11,117 nt of DNA from an uncultured Acetatifactor sp. (lineage in GTDB: Bacteria; Bacillota; Clostridia; Lachnospirales; Lachnospiraceae). The translations under genes were made by a program, and so were the position numbers. Shown here in pieces: positions 1 to 6,124 of the stretch; within the stretch, counting starts at the first letter, position 1; each line of letters opens with the position of its first letter. Below the pieces are notes generated by a model that saw nothing but the letters and a program-made list of their open reading frames with translations, was not told where the DNA came from and did not search any database. Location: the NCBI GenBank assembly GCA_910584235.1, contig CAJTZD010000093.1:1-11117 (forward strand), given 5' to 3'.

Positions 1-55
1 AACATATATAACTCACAATTTCAAAATTAATTTATTTAAGTCGTTTGCTATAAAT

Positions 56-78
56 CCAGTTTCTATCTGGCTTTTTTT
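56..78 (+). terminator. Weak possible terminator of an upstream gene
   Basis: CCAG (56-59) pairs with CTGG (67-70) around a 7-base loop and is followed by C and a run of seven T (72-78). The four-pair stem is short for an intrinsic terminator, so the T run is the main support. It could end a gene lying left of the window. Confidence 0.25.
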
Positions 79-184
79 ATATCCTACATTTAAAATGGTG
101 CGTTTATCCTAAGATATCAATGGTGGAAACTACGGGGCCGGGTTTTGGAAAAGTGCAGGGAAATTTGGGAAAGAAACAATTAGG

Positions 185-213
185 TGGAAAAAGAGAGGCG
201 GATATGGTAAAAT
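185..213 (+). promoter_or_regulatory. Sigma-A-like promoter for the DUF4272 gene
   Basis: A -35-like TGGAAA (185-190, four of six matches to TTGACA) and a -10-like TAAAAT (208-213, five of six matches to TATAAT) are separated by exactly 17 bases. Transcription would start near 220, giving a leader of about 30 bases before the GTG at 252. The call rests on consensus match and position only. Confidence 0.5.
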
Positions 214-251
214 ATCATTGAACTCAAATATCTTTGGAAGGAGGAGTTGGC

Positions 252-1502
252 GTGGGCTTGTTTGACAAGTTTAAGAAAAATACGGTTCCGGAGCGGGTAA
301 AAGGGGCGGGGATGCTCTTCTGCCCGATTCCGGACTGCAAAGAGGTTCTGGACCGAATAGAGGAGCTGTTTCAAATCCGGCATGTGGGCGACGGGAACAA
401 TATCACTTTGCGCCAGGGCGATATGGAAATCATTTTCCTGGCTGCCTCGCCGGAGGGGGAGGGAGAGGATGCCCGGTACGCCAAAGAGCAGCTTCAGGGG
501 GTGGCGGGCTATGTCTATCACAACGAGACGCCCCTGCTGGAGATAAAGCGCAACCTGTTCTACCACCTGCGCCAGTGCAAAAGCCTGGTTCAGATTATCT
601 ACTCCTTTGACAGCGCCGGCCCCAGGGAGACAAAGGAGAAAGAGGGGCAGATTATGTCACCCGTTCTGGCCGTCACGGAAAAGCTCCTGGGAGTGGTCAC
701 GTTCGGGGACGGTATGACCCTGCAAAACGGCAAAGGCCAGGTGATCCTGGACAAGGCGGGCAAAAGCGAACTGGACTTTTATATGCCCGCCGAGCGCCCC
801 GTGCCGGAGGACTGGGCCAAAGACGCGCCCCCGGAGAGCGTGGAGCGGAGAAACAGGTCCATGGAGCTGCTGCAAAAGAAGCATGTCTATGTGACGCCCT
901 GGCTGCCTTTGCTGGCGGAGAGGGCGGAGGAGCCGGGCCGCACTGTGGAGGAGGTCTGCGGCCGGGCAGCGGCGCTATTGATCTTGTCGCTGTACTCCGA
1001 GTGCCGGGTGGGAGACCATATGTCCTACCAAGAGGCCAGGGAGTTTGTGGCACCCATCCTTGCGGGGTATGGGGCGGAAGCGTATTTCTCGCCGGCGGAA
1101 AAGAAGTACCTGGACAATCCCGATTCCACGGAAAAGGAGCAGATTCAGTTTGCGTGGCAGTACGAGAATCTGTGGGTAATGGAATGGGCCCTGGGGCTTA
1201 CCGATGATCTGTTCTGGCCCGACCGCATCTGCGATGTCCCCGGTTCGGTACGGCTGATGAAGCGCTGTCCCGACATGGAGTCCCTGCTGGCGGCGGCAAA
1301 GCTTCGTTCCCGGAAAGAGCTGCTGGAGCAGGCCGATCTGATTTACCGGCTTCACTGGGCCTGTGTGGACGCCCGGGTAATGGGGATGCCTGCGCCTCAG
1401 AAGCTGGAGGCGGGCGTGGTCATGGAGCGCCATCATTCCCTGTTCTGGCTGGCGGGCTGCGACAATATGTGCCCCTGGGATGAGGTGGATCTGTCCACCT
1501 GA
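252..1502 (+). CDS. DUF4272 domain-containing protein
   Basis: A soluble protein of 416 residues with no signal peptide or membrane segment. Residues from about 200 to 405 look like the DUF4272 family: an RSxxLL-type opening, a central stretch rich in Trp with WALGL, an RLHWA segment, and the ERHHSLFWL motif at about 392-400. The biochemical role of DUF4272 is not known to me. The first 195 residues (LFDKFKK start, then an acidic mixed region) are not recognised. The start chosen is GTG 252, because AAGGAGGAG (238-246) sits five bases before it; the in-frame TTG at 234 would place that ribosome-binding site inside the gene. The gene has its own promoter and is followed after 93 bases by the transaldolase, so read-through is possible. 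Family assignment is fairly sure; function is unknown. Confidence 0.8.
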   Translation: MGLFDKFKKNTVPERVKGAGMLFCPIPDCKEVLDRIEELFQIRHVGDGNNITLRQGDMEIIFLAASPEGEGEDARYAKEQLQGVAGYVYHNETPLLEIKRNLFYHLRQCKSLVQIIYSFDSAGPRETKEKEGQIMSPVLAVTEKLLGVVTFGDGMTLQNGKGQVILDKAGKSELDFYMPAERPVPEDWAKDAPPESVERRNRSMELLQKKHVYVTPWLPLLAERAEEPGRTVEEVCGRAAALLILSLYSECRVGDHMSYQEAREFVAPILAGYGAEAYFSPAEKKYLDNPDSTEKEQIQFAWQYENLWVMEWALGLTDDLFWPDRICDVPGSVRLMKRCPDMESLLAAAKLRSRKELLEQADLIYRLHWACVDARVMGMPAPQKLEAGVVMERHHSLFWLAGCDNMCPWDEVDLST

Positions 1503-1541
1503 CAAAGCCTGCAGGAGGAGCCGGATAAAAGTATTTGTGTT

Positions 1542-1578
1542 TTGTACAACAATCCCAAAGAGGATAAAATCCTGGGAT
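1542..1578 (+). promoter_or_regulatory. Possible transaldolase promoter within a nested inverted repeat
   Basis: A -10-like TAAAAT (1565-1570) lies 17 bases after a poor -35-like TTGTAC (1542-1547). The -10 is enclosed by two nested inverted repeats: ATCCCA (1552-1557) with TGGGAT (1573-1578), and inside it GGAT (1562-1565) with ATCC (1569-1572). This could be an operator over the -10, or a leader hairpin if transcription comes from the DUF4272 gene. The weak -35 keeps confidence low. Confidence 0.35.
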
Positions 1579-1595
1579 GGAAAGGAGAGTTCAGT

Positions 1596-2249
1596 ATGCG
1601 TTTTTTCATTGACACGGCAAAGGTGGAGGATATCAGAAAGGCAAATGACATGGGTGTCATCTGCGGCGTCACCACAAATCCCTCCCTGATCGCAAAGGAG
1701 GGCAGGGTATTCAGTGAGGTCATTGCGGAGATTGCATCCATTGTGGACGGGCCTATCAGCGGCGAGGTAAAGGCCACTACCGAGGACGCCCAGGGAATGA
1801 TCCGGGAGGGCAGGGAGATCGCCGCCATTCATCCCAATATGGTGGTAAAGATTCCCATGACCGTGGAGGGCTTAAAGGCCTGCAAGGCGCTGTCCGCAGA
1901 GGGCATCAGGGTAAACGTGACCCTGATCTTCACGGCAAACCAGGCGCTGCTGGCCGCAAGGGCCGGAGCCGCTTTCGTCTCCCCTTTCCTGGGACGCCTG
2001 GACGACATCAGCCAGAGGGGCGTGGACCTGATCCGGGAGATCGCGGATATCTTTTCCGTCACTGACTTAGAGACCCAGATTATTGCGGCCAGCGTGCGCA
2101 ACCCGGTTCATGTCACCGACTGCGCTCTGGCCGGGGCGGATATCGCCACGGTGCCCTACGGCGTCATCGAGCAGATGGTGAAGCATCCGCTGACGGACGC
2201 AGGAATCGCCAAGTTTCAGGCGGATTACAGAGCTGTATTCGGAGAGTGA
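1596..2249 (+). CDS. Transaldolase, small TalC/Fsa-type (fructose-6-phosphate aldolase family)
   Basis: A cytoplasmic class I aldolase-fold enzyme of 217 residues, the usual length for this family. It moves a dihydroxyacetone unit between sugar phosphates in the non-oxidative pentose-phosphate pathway. Visible signatures are FIDTA near the N-terminus (Asp6), GVTTNPSL (24-31), the Schiff-base lysine Lys85 in VVKIPMT, and SPFLGRLDD (129-137). Two positions help separate the two family activities. Residue 131 is Phe, as in true transaldolases, where E. coli FsaA has Tyr. Residue 57 is Glu, where FsaA has Gln59. Both favour transaldolase over fructose-6-phosphate aldolase. The start is ATG 1596, with AAAGGAGAG just upstream (1581-1589); the earlier in-frame TTG at 1542 has no such site. 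It is followed by a strong hairpin terminator. Family is certain; transaldolase activity is inferred from the two residues. Confidence 0.93.
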   Translation: MRFFIDTAKVEDIRKANDMGVICGVTTNPSLIAKEGRVFSEVIAEIASIVDGPISGEVKATTEDAQGMIREGREIAAIHPNMVVKIPMTVEGLKACKALSAEGIRVNVTLIFTANQALLAARAGAAFVSPFLGRLDDISQRGVDLIREIADIFSVTDLETQIIAASVRNPVHVTDCALAGADIATVPYGVIEQMVKHPLTDAGIAKFQADYRAVFGE

Positions 2250-2265
2250 GGAACACAAATAGAAA

Positions 2266-2302
2266 GCTGCCATGGCTTTGCGTTTCGCATTGCCATGGCA
2301 GC
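2266..2302. terminator. Bidirectional terminator hairpin between convergent genes
   Basis: GCTGCCATGGC (2266-2276) and GCCATGGCAGC (2292-2302) form a perfect 11-pair stem. The loop folds further as TGCG (2279-2282) with CGCA (2286-2289). It begins 16 bases after the transaldolase stop and lies 35 bases beyond the spore-protein stop on the other strand. Read on the minus strand it is followed by TTTCTATTTGTG, a reasonable U-rich tail; the plus-strand tail is poorer. It probably serves both genes. Confidence 0.7.
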
Positions 2303-2337
2303 CTCTTGTCTCTAAGCCATTATCGGCTCAGGGAACC

Positions 2338-2538
2338 TTATTTCATCTGCTCTTCCTGCTTCTTGATCATACGACGTACCATCTCGCCGCCGATAGAACC
2401 GGCCTCGCGGGAAGTCAGGTCGCCGTTGTAACCCTCTTTCAGGTTCACACCCAGCTCGCTGGCAACCTCAGTCTTGAAACGATCCATAGCTGCCTTAGCT
2501 TCGGGTACCTCTACTCTGTTTGTCTTAGATCCGGACAT
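2338..2538 (-). CDS. Alpha/beta-type small acid-soluble spore protein (SASP)
   Basis: A 66-residue protein made in the developing spore that coats DNA, pushes it toward an A-like form and protects it from UV and heat. It is degraded by the GPR protease at germination. Both family signatures are present: the GPR cleavage region TEVASELGV (23-31), where the cut is expected after Glu24, and the C-terminal block GDLTSREAGSIGGEMVRRM (39-57). The length is typical. The start is ATG at 2538, with GGAGGTG (complement of 2545-2551) six bases upstream; a longer in-frame version from 2601 would run through the leader hairpin and lacks support. It is a single-gene unit, convergent with the transaldolase, driven by a sigma-G-like promoter at 2651-2679. 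Its presence marks the organism as an endospore former. Confidence 0.95.
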   Translation of the reverse strand: MSGSKTNRVEVPEAKAAMDRFKTEVASELGVNLKEGYNGDLTSREAGSIGGEMVRRMIKKQEEQMK

Positions 2539-2577
2539 GTTTTTCACCTCCAATGTTGTATCTTTTCTTTTATCTAT

Positions 2578-2612
2578 CTTCAAGATAAGTGCCGCCCGCA
2601 CTTATCCTGAAG
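2578..2612. repeat. Strong inverted repeat in the spore-protein leader
   Basis: GATAAGTGC (2584-2592) and GCACTTATC (2598-2606) form a perfect 9-pair stem around the 5-base loop CGCCC. After one A/C mismatch the stem continues for five more pairs, CTTCA (2578-2582) with TGAAG (2608-2612). It lies about 40 bases upstream of the spore-protein start codon, inside its predicted mRNA leader. There is no T run directly after it on the minus strand, so it is not an obvious terminator. Confidence 0.8.
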
Positions 2613-2617
2613 TTCAG

Positions 2618-2645
2618 AAGTAAGTGTTTCGCTGCGACTTATCTT
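2618..2645. repeat. Second, imperfect copy of the leader inverted repeat
   Basis: AAGTAAGT (2618-2625) pairs with ACTTATCTT (2637-2645) with one bulged base. The arms are variants of those in the adjacent repeat at 2578-2612. As a result ACTTATCTTG (2637-2646) is also perfectly complementary to CAAGATAAGT (2581-2590), so the arms can pair within or across the two repeats. Confidence 0.6.
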
Positions 2646-2650
2646 GGTCT

Positions 2651-2679
2651 TAGTATGACCTGGCGGAAAGAAAATATGT
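2651..2679 (-). promoter_or_regulatory. Sigma-G (forespore)-like promoter of the spore-protein gene
   Basis: On the minus strand the -10 element reads CATACTA (complement of 2651-2657), matching the sigma-G/sigma-F consensus exactly. Seventeen bases upstream is ACATA (complement of 2675-2679), close to the sigma-G -35 core. Transcription would start near 2644, giving a leader of about 105 bases. Spore-protein genes of this class are known to be transcribed by forespore sigma-G, which agrees with the match. Confidence 0.7.
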
Positions 2680-2749
2680 TGGAAAGATTTGGGGATAATG
2701 CGGCGGAAAGAACAAAGGCCCAAACAACGCGCAAAGATACCCGAATGGA

Positions 2750-2778
2750 TTGCATTTACCTGAAAGATGTGTTAGAAT
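2750..2778 (+). promoter_or_regulatory. Sigma-A-like promoter for the MraY-like gene
   Basis: TTGCAT (2750-2755) and TAGAAT (2773-2778) are separated by exactly 17 bases; each matches its consensus at four or five of six positions. The start would be near 2785, leaving a leader of about 130 bases before the ATG at 2916. It points away from the spore-protein promoter, so the two units are divergent. Confidence 0.6.
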
Positions 2779-2915
2779 CGAAATATTCGTACATGCTTAT
2801 AACAGGCTTATAAAAAGCGGCGCCGGAAACGGGGCGCAGCGAATGACTTAAAATTGTTAAAGAACGAAAAGCGCCGTGCCGCCGGGGTGCGGGGATACGG
2901 CCGTATGGGGGTCAT

Positions 2916-3881
2916 ATGTTACACAATATTATTTCCGGAGGGCATACCTCTATGCTTGCCTTGTGCGGCATCTTGTTTGCATTTATCGTCACAGTGTTTG
3001 CCACGGCAAAGTTTTCCGGGTATCTGCCAAAGGACGCGGGCCGGGAATTTGCCGTTGACGGCAAGCTTTCGGCGGGAAAGCCCAGAGGGGCGGGAATCAT
3101 CTTTGTCCTGGCCTTTGCGGCCGCGGCGCTTCTCTTTGTCCCTGTGAAAGCGGAGCTTGTCATATACCTGGTCCTGCTGGTCATCAGCATGCTCACGGGC
3201 TTTTTGGACGATGCGTCGGACAAGCCCTGGGGGGAGCTGAAAAAAGGCCTGCTGGATCTGTGCGTGTCCGTGCTGGTGGCCATGACGTTTCTTCATTATA
3301 ATGACAATACCATCCGGCTGGCCCTGTTCCACCAGGAGCTGGTAATTCCAAAAGTTTTATTCGGCATTCTGATCGTGGCGCTGGTATGGACCTCCGTAAA
3401 CGTGACCAACTGCGCTGACGGTGTGGACGGGCTGTCGGGGACGCTGACCATTATTACCATTATGAGCTTTTACCTGGTGGACCGGATTCTGGGGACGGGG
3501 GAGGACTTTTCTTTCCTGATCCTTTTGTTCGCCGCATGCATACTGGGGTATCTGTGGTACAATGCCACGCCCAGCAGGCTTCTGATGGGGGATGCGGGTT
3601 CCAGGGCCATGGGCCTGTTTATCAGCATCGCCGCCCTGAAAAGCGGCAGTCCCGTGCTCTATATCCCGGTTGCCTTTGTCCTCATGCTGGACGGCGGGCT
3701 GGGACTTGTAAAGGTAGGCCTGATCCGGGTCTTTCACATCCGTATCCTGAAAAAGGTGCGCACGCCCCTCCACGATCAGGTCCGCAAGGTATGGGGCTGG
3801 TCCAATACCCAGACCGTATTCCGCTTTGCCATCATCCAGATCATTCTGGCCGTGGCGGTGGTATACGGAATCGGACTGTAG
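2916..3881 (+). CDS. MraY-like polyprenyl-phosphate sugar-1-phosphate transferase (glycosyltransferase family 4)
   Basis: A multi-pass membrane enzyme of 321 residues with about ten hydrophobic segments. The family moves a sugar 1-phosphate from a UDP-sugar to undecaprenyl phosphate; MraY makes lipid I for peptidoglycan. Visible motifs are KPRGAGI (55-61), GFLDD (95-99, the catalytic Asp pair Asp98/Asp99), NVTNCADGVDGL (162-173) and the MGDAGS loop (224-229, Asp226). Where MraY normally has three histidines after PL, this protein reads HDQ (286-288), followed by WGWSNTQ. It stands alone, not in a mur/fts cluster. Two starts are possible: ATG 2916, behind a poor GGGGG, or ATG 2952 (309 residues), with GGAGGG at 2937-2942 nine bases upstream and the first membrane segment beginning at once. 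It could make lipid I or another lipid-linked sugar; family is sure, the exact substrate less so. Confidence 0.85.
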   Translation: MLHNIISGGHTSMLALCGILFAFIVTVFATAKFSGYLPKDAGREFAVDGKLSAGKPRGAGIIFVLAFAAAALLFVPVKAELVIYLVLLVISMLTGFLDDASDKPWGELKKGLLDLCVSVLVAMTFLHYNDNTIRLALFHQELVIPKVLFGILIVALVWTSVNVTNCADGVDGLSGTLTIITIMSFYLVDRILGTGEDFSFLILLFAACILGYLWYNATPSRLLMGDAGSRAMGLFISIAALKSGSPVLYIPVAFVLMLDGGLGLVKVGLIRVFHIRILKKVRTPLHDQVRKVWGWSNTQTVFRFAIIQIILAVAVVYGIGL

Positions 3882-4054
3882 ATCCCGGCGGCATTGCGGA
3901 AAGGAAGCCAGGAAAAACATGAATGTGTGAATGTCCCTGTCAGCAGGCTGACCGGCTATGACTGAGAAAAGAGAAAGACATGGGATTGAAAGATAGGAAG
4001 TATAAGCACATTTCTGCGATACAGATATAGAACCAAAATAGAGGTAAAATTATT

Positions 4055-4558
4055 ATGTACGACCAATTGACACCCAGCGATATCAAGAAAATGGAAGAGG
4101 AAATCGAGCACCGCAAGCTTGTGGTGCGGCCCAAGGCTTTGGAGGACGTAAAGGAGGCCAGAGCCCAGGGGGATTTAAGCGAGAACTTCGAGTACTACGC
4201 GGCAAAAAAGTACAAGAACCAGAACGAGAGCCGCATCCGCTATCTGGAGCGTATGATCAAGACCGCCAGGGTCATCTCCGAGGATTCCGCCGAGGACGAG
4301 GTGGGCATTAACAATACGGTTACCGTGGAGTTCTTAGAGGACGGACTGGAAGAGACATTCAAGATCGTTACCACCGTCAGAGGGAATTCCCTGGAGAACC
4401 TGATCAGCAATGAAAGCCCCCTGGGCAAGGCGCTTCTGGGGAAAAAAGAGGGGGACACGGCCCATGTGCAGGTAAACGCTGCCACCGGCTATGATGTAAG
4501 AATTGTCAGTATCGAAAAAACCGTCGACGACGGCAGTGATAAGATTAGGAGCTTTTAA
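4055..4558 (+). CDS. greA: GreA/GreB-family transcript cleavage factor
   Basis: A 167-residue cytoplasmic factor of the GreA family, which enters the RNA polymerase secondary channel and stimulates cleavage of backtracked RNA. The N-terminal coiled coil (about 5-75) carries the conserved tip ARAQGDLSENFEYYAAK (35-51) with the acidic residues Asp40 and Glu43 needed for cleavage. The C-terminal FKBP-like domain (about 85-155) contains ESPLGKALLGKKEGD (120-134). Length is close to the usual 158 residues plus a short charged tail. AGAGG (4040-4044) lies about ten bases before the ATG. No clear promoter is visible in the 173 bases after the MraY-like gene, so co-transcription with it is possible; a small inverted repeat GTCAGC/GCTGAC (3939-3952) lies there without a T run. 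Its stop abuts the next start. It may be a second GreA copy, as the gene is not beside its usual neighbours. Confidence 0.9.
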   Translation: MYDQLTPSDIKKMEEEIEHRKLVVRPKALEDVKEARAQGDLSENFEYYAAKKYKNQNESRIRYLERMIKTARVISEDSAEDEVGINNTVTVEFLEDGLEETFKIVTTVRGNSLENLISNESPLGKALLGKKEGDTAHVQVNAATGYDVRIVSIEKTVDDGSDKIRSF

Positions 4559-6061
4559 ATGAATAAAAAATATCTCTTGTTTGACCTGGACGGAACCCTT
4601 ACAGACCCTAAGATCGGTATCTGCACCTGCGTTCAGTACGCGCTCTCTTCCTTTGGAATCGAAGAGCCTGACTTAGACAAGCTGGAACCCTTTATCGGGC
4701 CCCCCTTAAAGGACAGCTTCATGAAGTATTACAACTTTGACGATGCCCGGGCGGAGGAAGCCATTGAAAAGTACAGGGAGCGGTTCCGGGACATCGGCAT
4801 TTTCGAGAACAAGCTTTATGACGGCATCCCCCAGATGCTGAACGCCCTGAATTCCCAGGGAATGTACATGGCGGTGGCCTCCAGCAAGCCCACGGAATTC
4901 GTCCGGCGGATTCTGGAGCATTTCAACATTGCGAAATATTTCAAAGTCGTAGTCGGAAGCGAGATGGACGGCACCAGGGTGAACAAGGATGAGGTCATCC
5001 AGGAGGCGTTAAAACAGCTGTTCGGCAACTGGCCCGTGGAGAAGACGAAAGTTTACATGATCGGGGACCGCTGCTATGATGTGGAGGGCGCCCGAAAGGC
5101 GGGCGTGGAATGCGTGGGCGTTACATACGGCTACGGCGGCATGGAAGAGCTGCGTGAGGCGAAATGCGACTACATCGTCCGTTCCGTGGAGGAACTGCAG
5201 AAATTCCTGCTGCGGGGGACGCAGAAGCCGGAGCGGACCACCATGTCCCAGCGGATCTGGCAGATGGTGCTTCCCTTTTTGATATTCATTCTGGCAAGGA
5301 ATATTGCCATGAACGTAGGCGCCATTCTGTTAGCCAACATAGGGAACACTCTGCCCAACAGTGACTTCCTCTTCGTGCGAAACGCCCAGGGAGAGCTGGT
5401 AAGTCTCACCGGAAACGGCGCTGTGCTGCTCACTGCCTTTTCCTTTTTGGTAGGAGGGTTCTCTGTCTGGAATATAGCGAAAAAGACCCTGGCCAAAACG
5501 GCGGAGGACATGAAGCTTCTGCACATTAAGGCGGAACCGCCCCGAAACTACGCTCTCCTGGCAGGCGCTACGGCAGGGCTTGCCCTGGGGCTGAACGTGC
5601 TGCTTTTGCTGGTCAGCGTCGTAGAGAATTCGGACAGCTATCAGCAGGTGGCCCAGGACCAGTATGCGGCGTGGTTCCCCTTAGGGCTGATCTGCTTCGG
5701 TCTCATTGCGCCCATTGCAGAGGAGCTGGTGTTTAGAGGCGTGGTCTTCGGCTGTGTCAGGCGCTATATGAAATTGTCCGCCGCCATGCTGGTCTCCGCA
5801 GTGCTGTTTGCCCTCTACCACGGGAATTCCGTGCAGGGGCTCTATGGGGCTGTGATGGGCTTCCTGATGGCCTATGCATATGAATATTTCGGAGATTTCC
5901 GGATGGCTGTGGCAGTGCATATCCTGGCCAATGTGCTGAGCTATGTGCTCAGCTTCATACCTGCGGTCTCCGGGCTGGTGAACTGGCCCGTATGCCTGGT
6001 GAGCCTTGCCGTCGGGGGAGCATGCGCGTGGATGCTGCACAAGCAGAAGAAGATTTTCTGA
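4559..6061 (+). CDS. Fusion protein: HAD-family phosphatase + CPBP intramembrane protease
   Basis: A 500-residue two-part protein. Residues 1-220 are a complete HAD subfamily IA hydrolase resembling the phosphoglycolate phosphatase/5'-nucleotidase group: DLDGT (9-13, nucleophile Asp9 and acid/base Asp11), Ser108 in VASSKP, Lys143, and GDRCYD (169-174). Residues 230-500 are a polytopic CPBP (CAAX protease and bacteriocin-processing) domain with all expected catalytic positions: EELVFRG (388-394, Glu388/Glu389/Arg393), His421 in LYHGN, and His454/Asn458 in HILAN. The phosphatase would face the cytoplasm, tethered to the membrane. The junction (219-229) is short and polar, and Met229 looks like the start of a once separate CPBP gene. 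AGGAG (4547-4551) lies seven bases before ATG 4559, which directly follows the greA TAA, so translation is probably coupled. The frame is intact and all motifs are kept, which argues against decay or an assembly error. Substrates of both halves are unknown. Confidence 0.88.
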   Translation: MNKKYLLFDLDGTLTDPKIGICTCVQYALSSFGIEEPDLDKLEPFIGPPLKDSFMKYYNFDDARAEEAIEKYRERFRDIGIFENKLYDGIPQMLNALNSQGMYMAVASSKPTEFVRRILEHFNIAKYFKVVVGSEMDGTRVNKDEVIQEALKQLFGNWPVEKTKVYMIGDRCYDVEGARKAGVECVGVTYGYGGMEELREAKCDYIVRSVEELQKFLLRGTQKPERTTMSQRIWQMVLPFLIFILARNIAMNVGAILLANIGNTLPNSDFLFVRNAQGELVSLTGNGAVLLTAFSFLVGGFSVWNIAKKTLAKTAEDMKLLHIKAEPPRNYALLAGATAGLALGLNVLLLLVSVVENSDSYQQVAQDQYAAWFPLGLICFGLIAPIAEELVFRGVVFGCVRRYMKLSAAMLVSAVLFALYHGNSVQGLYGAVMGFLMAYAYEYFGDFRMAVAVHILANVLSYVLSFIPAVSGLVNWPVCLVSLAVGGACAWMLHKQKKIF

Positions 6062-6124
6062 ATAATGCGAGACAGATAGAAAACAGAATGCAAAAATGTC
6101 GGAAAATTTCGGGGAAAATATAGA

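Larger units (their letters stand above)
1..251. other. AT-rich intergenic region at the left edge
   Basis: No gene is recognised here. The first 110 bases are markedly AT-rich compared with the GC-rich genes that follow. One forward frame is open from base 2 to a TAA at about 110-112, but it has no start, no ribosome-binding site and no recognisable protein, so it is treated as chance. The right end carries the promoter and ribosome-binding site of the DUF4272 gene. A weak terminator-like hairpin lies at 56-78. Confidence 0.6.
2539..2915. other. Divergent control region between the spore-protein and MraY-like genes
   Basis: No protein gene is supported in these 377 bases; short open frames lack ribosome-binding sites. 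From left to right the region holds the spore-protein ribosome-binding site (2545-2551), inverted repeats in its leader (2578-2645), its promoter on the minus strand (2651-2679), and a plus-strand sigma-A-like promoter (2750-2778). The leader of the MraY-like gene contains a direct repeat GCTTATAA at 2795-2802 and 2806-2813 and a small GC-rich hairpin with arms GCGCC (2820-2824) and GGCGC (2833-2837). Confidence 0.6.

Noticed and set aside
2..112. Open frame entering from the left edge, possibly the tail of an upstream gene
   Set aside because: Only 36 codons, strongly AT-rich unlike every gene here, and no recognisable family; more likely chance in AT-rich DNA.
975..1832. Long minus-strand open frame (285 codons) antisense to the DUF4272 and transaldolase genes
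   Set aside because: It runs across two well-supported genes and the gap between them, has no ribosome-binding site and shows low-complexity His/Leu/Gln content typical of a shadow of GC-rich coding sequence.
2589..2813. Plus-strand 74-codon open frame upstream of the MraY-like gene
   Set aside because: It overlaps the spore-protein leader repeats and both promoters, lacks a ribosome-binding site and has no recognisable protein character.
3939..3952. GTCAGC/GCTGAC inverted repeat after the MraY-like gene, considered as a terminator
   Set aside because: The stem is short with almost no loop and there is no T run after it, so it cannot be called a terminator.
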